Part shown: one piece after another, positions 1-6,551 of the stretch
Layout: every line of letters starts with the position of its first letter
How positions within the stretch are numbered: position 1 is the first letter of the stretch
Assembly (NCBI GenBank): GCA_021160705.1
Contig: JAGHBZ010000419.1
Coordinates: 1-9,089, forward strand
Direction: 5' to 3'
DNA length: 9,089 bases
Source: Candidatus Sumerlaeota bacterium
Lineage (GTDB): Bacteria; Sumerlaeota; Sumerlaeia; MWCT01; JAGHBZ01
Translations under genes and position numbers: made by a program
Notes under the pieces: generated by a model
Database searches by the model: none
What the model saw: the letters and a program-made list of their open reading frames with translations, nothing else
What the model was told of the DNA's origin: nothing

Positions 1-2
1 CA

Positions 3-341
3 ATGATAACTGTGTTTGAGTATAGAGGGGATGAACCTGAGCCGGAGATTGTTGAGTTCCCATTGTCAGAAATTCGGCAAAAAGCCCAGCGCGCCAGAAA
101 GCGAATTGATGAAATCTTAAAGACTACAAAATTACCACCAGAGCTAATTTTATATGCAGAAATCAGCGGAAAGTTTGAGATTAGAAGAGACATTCTGGAG
201 GGGGCTCTAAAAGAATTGGAATCAAAAGAAGCACGTCGCCTTGGGTACGAAATGAGAAAATATATACAGAAAATTTACGAACTCCAGAACGCAAATTTAG
301 AAAAACTCACGAGGGAACTCAAAGATGAACTGCTGATATAA
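3..341 (+). CDS. Unrecognised charged, helical protein (start uncertain at window edge)
   Basis: This encodes 112 residues if translation starts at the ATG two bases into the window. The true start may lie upstream, because no ribosome binding site can be seen. I do not recognise the family. The first ~20 residues are acidic and proline-containing (DEPEPEIVEF). From about residue 25 the protein is rich in K, R and E with regularly spaced L and I, which predicts a long amphipathic helix or coiled coil, strongest at residues 65-110. There is no signal peptide, membrane segment or Cys, so it is probably cytoplasmic. It ends in TAA 56 bases before the Cys-rich gene on the same strand, so the two may be co-transcribed. 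No function can be assigned. Confidence 0.55.
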   Translation: MITVFEYRGDEPEPEIVEFPLSEIRQKAQRARKRIDEILKTTKLPPELILYAEISGKFEIRRDILEGALKELESKEARRLGYEMRKYIQKIYELQNANLEKLTRELKDELLI

Positions 342-397
342 GCTTCTGGAATAATATGAATAATGGCATCTAAAGAAGACTCAAGGGGCGCTTTAAG

Positions 398-682
398 ATG
401 AACTACCTGAAATATTTCCTTCTGATAATTTTCCTTTCGGTATTGATTGTTCTTATTGGATATGCTGTAAGACCCGAGCCTACTTCAACGCCTTGTACAC
501 CTTATTGTAACCGGGATACAGTGATAACTGAATACGAAGAGAATTGCTGTAATAGCCCTGACGGATATCTCTGCACTAAATGTAATGAAGAGCTTGAATA
601 TACTTGCAAGGTTACATACAATTACTGGGAGTCTGCTCAGCAGAATTATTCAGGCTGTTGTGATGAAGTTTTAGGTCAATAG
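398..682 (+). CDS. Membrane-anchored Cys-rich small protein, ended by an in-frame TAG
   Basis: This encodes 94 residues up to a TAG stop. The ATG is preceded by AAGGGG at 383-388 with 9 bases of spacing. Residues 5-23 are an uninterrupted hydrophobic segment, either a signal anchor or an uncleaved signal peptide. No lipobox Cys follows directly, since the first Cys is residue 33 after a Pro/Thr-rich linker. The exported part carries nine Cys at 33, 37, 50, 51, 59, 62, 70, 87 and 88, including two CC pairs and a CxxC. This suggests a disulfide-stabilised or metal-binding domain outside the cytoplasm. I recognise no family. The reading frame stays open past the TAG with the same Cys-rich character (683-781), so this ORF may be a truncated or recoded form of a 127-codon gene. 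It is the second of three co-oriented genes. Confidence 0.6.
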   Translation: MNYLKYFLLIIFLSVLIVLIGYAVRPEPTSTPCTPYCNRDTVITEYEENCCNSPDGYLCTKCNEELEYTCKVTYNYWESAQQNYSGCCDEVLGQ

Positions 683-781
683 CCAGAAGTAGTGTGTGAA
701 TCTGATTGTGAATATCCAGAAGTGTGTTGCCATTGCTACGAGCTTGGGTATTTTGAAGACATTATGTATATGTGCGATTAA
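683..781 (+). other. In-frame Cys-rich continuation of the preceding gene beyond its TAG
   Basis: Reading on in the frame of the 398 gene, 32 further sense codons follow the TAG before TAA at 779-781. They contain six Cys (positions 100, 104, 110, 111, 113 and 126, counting the TAG as 95). The order CxxxC, then CC, then further single Cys repeats the order seen at residues 33-70 upstream. This is unlikely in chance non-coding sequence. The extended gene would end 22 bases before the ATG at 804, a normal operon gap, whereas stopping at the TAG leaves 121 bases. The inferred explanations are a nonsense mutation (for example CAG to TAG), a base-call error, or readthrough of TAG. The sequence alone cannot separate these. 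Confidence 0.5.
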
Positions 782-789
782 AATTATGC

Positions 790-794
790 GGAGG
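790..794 (+). promoter_or_regulatory. Ribosome binding site fixing the start of the 804 gene
   Basis: GGAGG lies 9 bases before the ATG at 804. Starting there gives a clean signal peptide. The longer in-frame reading from GTG at 696 puts an unlikely 36-residue extension before the signal peptide and overlaps the Cys-rich continuation in another frame. Confidence 0.7.
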
Positions 795-803
795 CATAAA
801 GAA

Positions 804-1754
804 ATGAACATATACAAGAAGTATAAGGTATATATCGGAGGGATTATCTCCGGGTTAGTGTTTTTAAGCTTTGTGTATGCAGAAGCGCAAACAGGCGTAG
901 ATTCTTTGCTTCAAGCAATGGTGAGTTCTGCACAGAAATGTATGAATACTCCACTAAAAGCGACTTATAAAGAGGAGGTAACAGTTTTTTATCCGAAATC
1001 TTACATAGTGGAATATATAGGAGAAGATAAAGCAAGAACTGCTATTAAGAACGTAAGAATCCTGCGGGACAATCCGGTTACAAAAGAATTGGAAAGCACT
1101 TCACCAGAATATATTTTGCCAATTGATAAAGAGTCCGGGCTTCCTTACAGGACTACCAGAGCAACAGTGGTGCATTATTTCTGGCAGGGCAAATACTGCG
1201 TGGAAAAAGACGAAACCATAGACAATAGGATAGTAAAAGAAATCTATATTTACGACGGTAAGGAGACCAAAAGTATTACGTACTCTACTTCATCCGATGG
1301 AACTAAAAAACCGATGGTGTATATTTATCCTGATAAGAATGCATATTTTCTTGGTATGATGGTGTTAAGTGTTGCGTATCCGTATCAGAAGAGAAAACCA
1401 CAATTTATGGGCGTCCTGAGTTTAAAAGAAGAAGAAGGCGCAATAGTGTTAACTTCCACAGGTGAAAAAGACATTGCTACGATTATCATCTCCCCACAGG
1501 AGTCTTATATAATTCGCAAATCTTTGGTACAGAATGAGGGGAGACCAGTATTTGAATCAAGTGTGAAAGATATAAGAAAAGTGCAAAATCTTCACCTGCC
1601 GGGTGAAGTGGAGAGAAAATCCTTTAGAGCAGATGGCACACCAAAAATATTTGTTCGATTCACTGATATATCCTGGGAAGTTGTTGCACCCAGGACAATT
1701 GAAGAAAAAATCTTATCTCCACTCCCAGAAGGAGCAAAGGTCATCAGATTTTAA
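804..1754 (+). CDS. Secreted LolA-like / DUF1571-like beta-rich protein
   Basis: This encodes 316 residues from the ATG with a strong GGAGG site. Residues 1-26 form a typical signal peptide: Lys-containing start, hydrophobic core about 9-24, and a VYA cleavage site before EAQTG. The mature protein is therefore periplasmic or exported. It has many alternating hydrophobic/polar beta-strands, a short YDGKET segment near residue 155, and a closing PLPEGAKVIRF. A terminal Pro-Glu-Gly segment of this kind is, from memory, common in secreted proteins with a LolA/outer-membrane-lipoprotein-sorting-like half-barrel fold, including DUF1571 proteins of Planctomycetes and related phyla. The assignment rests on overall style rather than a diagnostic motif, so it is tentative. 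The gene closes a three-gene + strand run and converges on the HAD gene. Confidence 0.75.
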   Translation: MNIYKKYKVYIGGIISGLVFLSFVYAEAQTGVDSLLQAMVSSAQKCMNTPLKATYKEEVTVFYPKSYIVEYIGEDKARTAIKNVRILRDNPVTKELESTSPEYILPIDKESGLPYRTTRATVVHYFWQGKYCVEKDETIDNRIVKEIYIYDGKETKSITYSTSSDGTKKPMVYIYPDKNAYFLGMMVLSVAYPYQKRKPQFMGVLSLKEEEGAIVLTSTGEKDIATIIISPQESYIIRKSLVQNEGRPVFESSVKDIRKVQNLHLPGEVERKSFRADGTPKIFVRFTDISWEVVAPRTIEEKILSPLPEGAKVIRF

Positions 1755-1912
1755 GCACATATCTCAGATTTTGCAGTAGAATCTAACTCCTCCAGTTGCT
1801 CTGACACAGATACGTGTCCTAAACACAAGTCTGATGTGTACCTCTCATACATCTTTGTCTCCACAGATTGTTGCCTGTCGGCTTTTCGCCTATAGCGAAT
1901 GTGCAGATGCCG

Positions 1913-1945
1913 GGATTAATGGTAATAGAAAAAATACCACCTCGC
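1913..1945. repeat. Imperfect direct repeat, copy 1
   Basis: This begins with the exact 10-mer GGATTAATGG and ends with ACCTCGC. The second copy, at 1976-2009, has the same 10-mer and 7-mer at the same distance plus one base. By eye about 23 of 34 aligned positions agree. Confidence 0.4.
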
Positions 1946-1975
1946 ATCTCTGCCCAGGTCCTGTTACTCCGGGCA

Positions 1976-2009
1976 GGATTAATGGCGATAATAAACTCCG
2001 CTACCTCGC
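1976..2009. repeat. Imperfect direct repeat, copy 2
   Basis: This is the second copy of the element starting at 1913, offset by 63 bases. Its 3' end runs into the small hairpin at 2005-2018. It could be a degenerate dispersed intergenic repeat or a local tandem duplication. Confidence 0.4.
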
Positions 2010-2096
2010 GGGGGCGAGTTATACCGAAAAATTTCAGCACTTTTTAACCAGAAACCTTATTTTACCTGCAAATTCCAGGAGCAAAATTTTTTGGGG

Positions 2097-3482
2097 TTAT
2101 CGGAGAAAGAGGTTGTATCGTAGTAGAGTCTCGGGCAATCCACCACGAACAATAAAACTCGCAGCACTGAGGTCGTGTCCTTCAGTATCGGCAAAAGGGA
2201 CTGCAACGCATAACCCTATACCTGCAGCCCGAATGGCAATTGTTCCTGACTCGCTGTCCTCAAAGCCGATACAATACCTGAACTCATCCGGGGTAATGCC
2301 GAGTTGATACAATGTCAGGGAGTAAAGGTCACGGTGTGGTTTCAGGCGAATCTCTGAAGAGTCGCTGGCAGTAATCACTGCATCGTACAATGTGGTATAA
2401 GAGGAGAACTTTTCCAGTAGAAACCGCTTCTTGCGAGCGCTGATATTCCATTGTTTAATTTGTTCTCTCATCAACGAGAACACCTCAGAGAGCACGATGT
2501 TGGCTTCGTAAAAAATGGAGGAGGTGACCACTGCGACCTTCACGGGATTTTTCTCCAGATAAATACCCAGGTTTCGGAGTTTTTCCCGGGAGTTCACAAA
2601 GTGACGGCGTGTATAGTTTGTACGGGGATGATGAATCAGATACTCAACGAATTCCTCGTAAAAAAGCTGGAGGTCTGCACCAAGCCAGCCTTTGAGTGCA
2701 GCAAGAAATGGCGCCACCCCGGGCATTGGCTCAACTGGATGTCTACCATCCGGTAGCCCCAATGTTTTTGCCAGGTGTTTGCCCTCGCCTTTATCTATGC
2801 GGGAAAGAATATAGTGATACCGCTGGTAATAAATATCAACCGCAGCACGGACTTTATCAGCAAAGTCGTGGATTGAAAATCTCCTTGCATATTTTTTCGC
2901 TAAAGTGTCAATCAGGTCAGTTATCTTTCGTTCATTAAATTGTCCTTTTTTAATCAAAGTCCTGACAGGTGGTTCGTTCAGGAGAGTTCGCATACCCAGT
3001 GCTTCAAGATTTTTGCGCACTTCGTACTGGCGAACCCTATCTTTGCCCATTGTCAATGTCCACAGAGCAGAATGGATGTAGGCTTTCAGAAATGCTGTTC
3101 GTTTTATTTCTTTGTGATACGTATGCAGAAGATACTCCACGTGTTTGGTGGTAGAGTTGCCAATAATATGCGGATAGTCACGCTCTCTGTCCAGTCCTTT
3201 CCACTCAGCGGTGCTCATTCTATCGGTAATTCTGCGCAACATATATTCAAGCGAATGCAGACAAAGGGGTTCAGTGGTGGTAGTTGTGCCATCCATATCT
3301 TTGACCACTGCCAGGAGTCTGGTGAGAGGTCTTTTTATACGAGGTGCCAGCAGGTAAATATCGTATGGCTGATAGATATACGACGGGTTAGCCACCAGAA
3401 CACATTCCCGTGCCTTCAACTGCTTTGCCATCCGCCCCAGGGCTATCTCTGTCTCTTTAATATCCTTAATTTTTTTTGCCAT
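2097..3482 (-). CDS. HAD-superfamily hydrolase with a very large inserted cap
   Basis: This encodes 461 residues and is probably a cytoplasmic phosphatase acting on a small phosphorylated metabolite of unknown identity. All four HAD motifs are visible. Motif I is KDMDGT with nucleophile D62 and acid/base D64, followed by a run of five Thr. Motif II is VVTSS around T320/S321. Motif III is K381 in LKPH. Motif IV is GFEDSESG with E408/D409. The end resembles the beta-phosphoglucomutase-type HAD core (SGTIAIRAAGIG). About 255 residues separate motifs I and II, far more than the usual cap. The insert is mostly helical and basic. Some 60 residues precede motif I, also unusual. ATG 3482 is preferred, with a weak GCGGAT 5-10 bases before it. 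ATG 3497 is possible, but extension to 3701 would overlap the divergent DUF89 gene. There is no signal peptide. Confidence 0.85.
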   Translation of the reverse strand: MAKKIKDIKETEIALGRMAKQLKARECVLVANPSYIYQPYDIYLLAPRIKRPLTRLLAVVKDMDGTTTTTEPLCLHSLEYMLRRITDRMSTAEWKGLDRERDYPHIIGNSTTKHVEYLLHTYHKEIKRTAFLKAYIHSALWTLTMGKDRVRQYEVRKNLEALGMRTLLNEPPVRTLIKKGQFNERKITDLIDTLAKKYARRFSIHDFADKVRAAVDIYYQRYHYILSRIDKGEGKHLAKTLGLPDGRHPVEPMPGVAPFLAALKGWLGADLQLFYEEFVEYLIHHPRTNYTRRHFVNSREKLRNLGIYLEKNPVKVAVVTSSIFYEANIVLSEVFSLMREQIKQWNISARKKRFLLEKFSSYTTLYDAVITASDSSEIRLKPHRDLYSLTLYQLGITPDEFRYCIGFEDSESGTIAIRAAGIGLCVAVPFADTEGHDLSAASFIVRGGLPETLLRYNLFLR

Positions 3483-3612
3483 TTTTATCCGCACCATAAA
3501 TAATTCAAATTTGTATGGTAAAATATTTGCAACTCTCAGGTAAAGCAATAATAATCTATACTTCTCTCTTACGTAAGTTGAAAAGCATCTCAAAATATAA
3601 AGGAGTACAATA
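3483..3612. promoter_or_regulatory. Divergent promoter region between the HAD and DUF89 genes
   Basis: This is a 130-base AT-rich region between two divergent starts. For the + gene, TTGCAA at 3527-3532 with a 17-base spacer and AATAAT at 3550-3555 is a fair sigma70 match (4/6 and 5/6). TTGCAA is self-complementary, so it could also serve the - gene, with TTGAAT at 3508-3503 and an 18-base spacer (4/6). TATACT at 3557-3562 is an alternative -10 without a good -35. AGGAG at 3601-3605, 7 bases before ATG 3613, fixes the + start. No operator was recognised. Confidence 0.4.
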
Positions 3613-4479
3613 ATGCGCTCTGAGCTTGATTGCATTGCCTGTGCAGTGAAACAAATGCTTGATACAGTGCGGATTGCCTCGGGCGACCAGGCAAAACACA
3701 AAGAGGTATTGCACGCAGTATTGCAATACCTGATTAAAGCAGACTGGAATCGCTCGCCCGCTGATTTATCTTCTGAGTTATATCATCTGGTGTATAAGAT
3801 GACCGGAAATCCTGACCCATACAAGGATATAAAACGTCAACAGAACGAAACAGCACTGGGGCTTTTGCCAGAGATGCGGCGAATGGTCAATGAATCCCAA
3901 AATAAACTGCACACCGCTGCAAAGTTAGCCGTTGTAGGCAACATCATAGATTGTGGAATTCGGCGCGACCATAACATCGTTGAAGAACTTAATGCAGGTA
4001 TGCAATTGCCAATGGCGGTGGATGATTTTGATGAATTCCGCAGGATGTTTGACCGTGCCAGTCTGCTCTTTTATGCCTGTGATAACGCAGGGGAAATTGT
4101 ATTTGACCGAATCTTCATTGAACAGATGAAACAGGAACGTCCGGAGATAGAGATTATTGCCTGTGTGCGTGGCGGGGCAATTCTTAATGACGCCACCAGA
4201 GAAGATGCTGAGTTTGTCGGGCTTGACCGGGTCGCGAGGGTGGTCGACACAGGGGTAGCCGCTATTGGTATCCCACTCTCACAGATTAATGACAAACTGA
4301 AGCATCTCATCAACAGGAGCGACATCATCATCTCCAAAGGGCAGGGTAATTTTGAGACACTTGATGAGATTACCGACGGCAGGGTATTTTTCATTCTACG
4401 TGCAAAATGCCCGATGATTGCTGAAAAATTTAATGTCCGCCTGAATGATATTGTGTTCAAACACTATAAACCTCGCTAA
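3613..4479 (+). CDS. DUF89 / ARMT1-like metal-dependent damage-control phosphatase
   Basis: This encodes 288 residues, the normal size for the compact prokaryotic DUF89 subfamily (AF1104-like). Family members are metal-dependent phosphatases thought to remove damaged or surplus sugar and cofactor phosphates. The motifs appear in order: C7-x2-C10 at the N-terminus, typical of this subfamily; VVGNIIDCG at 107-115 with N110; CDNAGEIVFD at 156-165, with metal/phosphate ligands expected at D157, N158, E161 and D165; RGGAILNDAT at 186-195; DTG at 212-214; SKGQGNFET at 241-249; and LRAKCPMIA at 262-270. Nothing essential looks missing. There is no signal peptide, so it is cytoplasmic. The start is secured by AGGAG 7 bases upstream. 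It lies divergently from a HAD phosphatase. The natural substrate cannot be read from sequence. Confidence 0.93.
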   Translation: MRSELDCIACAVKQMLDTVRIASGDQAKHKEVLHAVLQYLIKADWNRSPADLSSELYHLVYKMTGNPDPYKDIKRQQNETALGLLPEMRRMVNESQNKLHTAAKLAVVGNIIDCGIRRDHNIVEELNAGMQLPMAVDDFDEFRRMFDRASLLFYACDNAGEIVFDRIFIEQMKQERPEIEIIACVRGGAILNDATREDAEFVGLDRVARVVDTGVAAIGIPLSQINDKLKHLINRSDIIISKGQGNFETLDEITDGRVFFILRAKCPMIAEKFNVRLNDIVFKHYKPR

Positions 4480-4665
4480 CCCCCGGAAGATACAGTCTAC
4501 TTAACCCAGTCCAGGAGTTATCGCCATTCTTCCTTGTTTTCCCCATTGCTGATTCATACTAAAATTTGAGCTAAGGTGAGGTCTAAAGTGCTTCTTTCAA
4601 TTTTTGTATCACAAGTACCGTAAATGAGATAGATAGAAAAATTTATAAGATACTTGTTTTTTAGC
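4480..4665. other. Intergenic stretch downstream of the DUF89 gene
   Basis: No gene or convincing terminator hairpin is visible after the DUF89 TAA. From about 4610 the sequence is strongly AT-rich with A and T runs just upstream of the -35 at 4666, which could act as a promoter UP element. Confidence 0.4.
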
Positions 4666-4694
4666 TTGACAGCAGTAAAGGAAATTTTTAGAAT
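4666..4694 (+). promoter_or_regulatory. Near-consensus sigma70 promoter
   Basis: A perfect -35 TTGACA (4666-4671), a 17-base spacer, and a -10 TAGAAT (4689-4694, one mismatch to TATAAT) make this the best promoter I see in the window. Transcription should start near 4701 and read toward the SPOR-TPR operon, with a leader of about 340 bases. AT-rich sequence upstream would strengthen it. Confidence 0.6.
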
Positions 4695-4700
4695 CTAAGG

Positions 4701-5039
4701 TCATAATTATTTATGTAAAGAAGTCTCGCTGGCAGGAGATGAGTGAGTTGAGGGGAAGAGAACGCAGGGGAATGTCGCCAATCCTCGTGCAATGTTCTAC
4801 CACCGGTAGACGTTCGAACAGTTCAGATTTTCTCAAGCGTTTGCCTATTTCTCCGTACCTGTATAGTCGGGGGGGGTATGTTCTGCAAATACCGAATTCC
4901 CCTATTATTCCTGCCTGCCTTCTTTCCCGAAACGCCATCCTCTCACCTTGAATCTCCTCACGCCATCTCTTCACAACCTGAATTTTTCCCATTTTTTACA
5001 GCTCCTTTTTATACTTTTTTTATCAGGAGGTAATCAGCT
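4701..5039 (+). other. Long 5' leader of the SPOR-TPR operon
   Basis: This is about 340 bases between the predicted start site and ATG 5040. The 5' half is purine-rich (4731-4770) and the 3' part pyrimidine-rich (4915-4980). They can pair in short blocks, for example AGGAGAT at 4734-4740 with ATCTCCT at 4952-4958, and GTGAG at 4743-4747 with CTCAC at 4942-4946. It also holds a perfect 6-base-arm hairpin at 4796-4810, a G8 run at 4869-4876, and two CGCCATC words 28 bases apart (4933 and 4961). It matches no riboswitch or structured RNA I know. A - strand frame (4992-4711, 93 codons) has AAGGAG 9 bases before its ATG, but its Arg-rich product resembles nothing known. The leader ends with AGGAGG at 5025-5030, 9 bases before the ATG. 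Confidence 0.4.
4796..4810. repeat. Perfect short inverted repeat in the leader
   Basis: TCTACC and GGTAGA flank a three-base loop, ACC. No T-run follows, so it is not an intrinsic terminator. It could be a structural stem in the leader RNA or a small protein-binding palindrome. Confidence 0.45.
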
Positions 5040-6551
5040 ATGAGACCATCAGTGCGTATAATGATGATTGTATTGGTATGTCTATTAATTAGTTTTCATT
5101 GTTCGGCTCAAGAGAGCACCAAGGTTTATCGGATACAGGTCTTTGCCTCTAAGAGTCAGACGCAAGCCAATGAGTATGCACAGCAGTTAAGTTCGCAGGG
5201 TTACTCCCCGGTGGTGGTCAGACAGAAAGGCGATTGGTGGAAGGTCAGAGTTGGTGAGTTTGCCACTTATTCAGACGCCCTGTATTTCAAGACCGCAATG
5301 CGCAAAGGCGCGTTTCCGGACGCATTCATCACAAAAGAAGAACTCACGTCTCTGTCAGCTCCGCTTGCGAGCCTATCAGCGCAAAACCTGAAGGTAGACC
5401 TGCTCTTTGGCGATGCGGTTAAAAAACAATGGAAACCCATCACCACAAATCATCTCCTCGGCACGGAACTCTCAACACTCAAATACCAGCGACCTGTGGT
5501 CACCGAGGCTATTCTCAATGCGAACAACAATACCCTGAGCGAAGATGACCTGTTTAATAAAGCCTTCTCCTATTCGCGCAAATCGGAGGCAGAAAAGGCT
5601 CGCTCAGCCCTGACCACATTTCTCCAGCGATTCCCAAACAGTAGCAAAGTCCCCCGGGTAAAACTTCATCTGGGGTACTGGGATATGAGCGAGGGTAAAT
5701 ATGCATCTGCGGAGCAGAGGTTTAATGAAGTGCGTCAGAGCTATCCCCGGCGCCAGGAGGCAGGCGAAGCCACACTGCGAATTGGCTATCTAAAATTAAA
5801 AAACAAAGACAGAGAATCTGCATTAAGAGAATTTGAGAGGGTGGCACGAGGCGAGGTTACTGCAGGTGACGAGGTGCGACTGGAGGCAATGCTCAGATGC
5901 GCCAAAATGTACCACGCCAGCAAAGACCGGGTAAAGGCGCTTCAGGCATATCGGGAGTGTGCAGAGGTCAGCGACCGCACAGCATTTGACCCGAACATAC
6001 ACCTTGAGCTCGCCGGACTATATATGGAGCTTGCCCGCTCCGGCTGCGGCTCCCTGGACGACTGCATCCACGAATGCAACCGCATCCTCTCGGCTGACAA
6101 TGCTACTTCCGAAACCTCCGCAACTGCTATGGTTATGAAAGGCGAGGCGCTTTATCTGCAATACAAATATGATGAAAGCTACGCAGTAATGAGCGAATTG
6201 CTTCAGCATTATTCAGGGATTCGGCGTCCAGCAATGATGGCACAGCTTTATTTAGGGGCGATACATTTTGTTAAAAAAGAATACCAGCAAGCCAGACAGG
6301 AGTTTCAAAAAGTTCTCGACAACTACACCGACGCTGATAATTGGCCAGGGAAAAATCTTCGTGGTCAGGCATTGCTTTTTTTAGCCCGGACAGATTTAGA
6401 AGAAAAGAACTTTGCTCGTGCCGGGGCAATTTTTGAAGAGGTCTACAAGACTTATAGAAACACTAAAGAAGGTAAAAAAGCTAAAACTTATCTTATAAGG
6501 CATTTCCCCTTCTTATGGCAGAAAATTAATAAAACGGAGGGACTAAAATGA
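5040..6551 (+). CDS. Secreted SPOR-domain plus TPR-repeat protein
   Basis: This encodes 503 residues, with AGGAGG 9 bases upstream fixing the start. Residues 1-23 are a signal peptide, cleaved after CSA before QES. C21 lacks a lipobox, so lipidation is unlikely. Residues 28-98 form a SPOR domain: VYRIQVFASKS, then GYSPVVVR, WWKVRVGEF and a final FPDAFIT strand. SPOR domains bind denuded peptidoglycan. From about 165 to 490 there are TPR-like helical pairs, for example FNKAFSYSRKSEAEKARSAL, LGYWDMSEGKYASAEQRF and LGAIHFVKKEYQQARQEF. These suit partner binding, as in YbgF/BamD-type proteins. Residues 100-165 are a linker. It probably sits in the periplasm on the cell wall. It overlaps the next gene by ATGA, implying translational coupling, and is probably driven by the promoter at 4666. 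Confidence 0.9.
   Translation: MRPSVRIMMIVLVCLLISFHCSAQESTKVYRIQVFASKSQTQANEYAQQLSSQGYSPVVVRQKGDWWKVRVGEFATYSDALYFKTAMRKGAFPDAFITKEELTSLSAPLASLSAQNLKVDLLFGDAVKKQWKPITTNHLLGTELSTLKYQRPVVTEAILNANNNTLSEDDLFNKAFSYSRKSEAEKARSALTTFLQRFPNSSKVPRVKLHLGYWDMSEGKYASAEQRFNEVRQSYPRRQEAGEATLRIGYLKLKNKDRESALREFERVARGEVTAGDEVRLEAMLRCAKMYHASKDRVKALQAYRECAEVSDRTAFDPNIHLELAGLYMELARSGCGSLDDCIHECNRILSADNATSETSATAMVMKGEALYLQYKYDESYAVMSELLQHYSGIRRPAMMAQLYLGAIHFVKKEYQQARQEFQKVLDNYTDADNWPGKNLRGQALLFLARTDLEEKNFARAGAIFEEVYKTYRNTKEGKKAKTYLIRHFPFLWQKINKTEGLK

Larger units (their letters stand above)
1755..2096. other. Intergenic region between converging genes, no convincing gene
   Basis: This 342-base gap separates the 3' ends of the secreted-protein gene and the HAD gene. 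Short open frames exist on both strands (1819-2040 on -, 1834-2307 on +). Neither has a ribosome binding site, and the + one runs into the HAD gene. The gap contains a degenerate direct repeat (1913-1945 and 1976-2009) and a small hairpin, CTCGC-GGGG-GCGAG, at 2005-2018. No hairpin is followed by a T-run, so I cannot name a terminator, although transcription from both sides would be expected to end here. Confidence 0.6.

Noticed and set aside
696..803. GTG start giving a 352-residue version of the LolA-like protein
   Set aside because: The added 36 residues precede a perfectly good signal peptide. GGAGG sits at the right distance from ATG 804, and this stretch reads better as Cys-rich codons in the frame of the 398 gene.
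2005..2018. Hairpin CTCGC-GGGG-GCGAG as a terminator
   Set aside because: No T-run follows on either strand and the stem is only 5 base pairs.
1819..2040. 73-codon - strand frame between converging genes
   Set aside because: It has a GTG start without a ribosome binding site. Its two similar INP segments simply reflect the direct repeat in the DNA.
3483..3701. N-terminal extension of the HAD gene to 3701
   Set aside because: It would overlap the start of the divergent DUF89 gene, whose CxxC N-terminus and ribosome site are secure. The extra residues show no domain.
4739..4951. 70-codon + strand frame in the leader
   Set aside because: AGGAG directly abuts the ATG with no usable spacing, and the product looks random.
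4711..4992. 93-codon - strand frame with AAGGAG 9 bases before its ATG
   Set aside because: The ribosome site is good, but the Arg-rich product has no recognisable family and there is no fitting promoter. It lies antisense to the predicted leader. It is kept only as a note in the leader entry.
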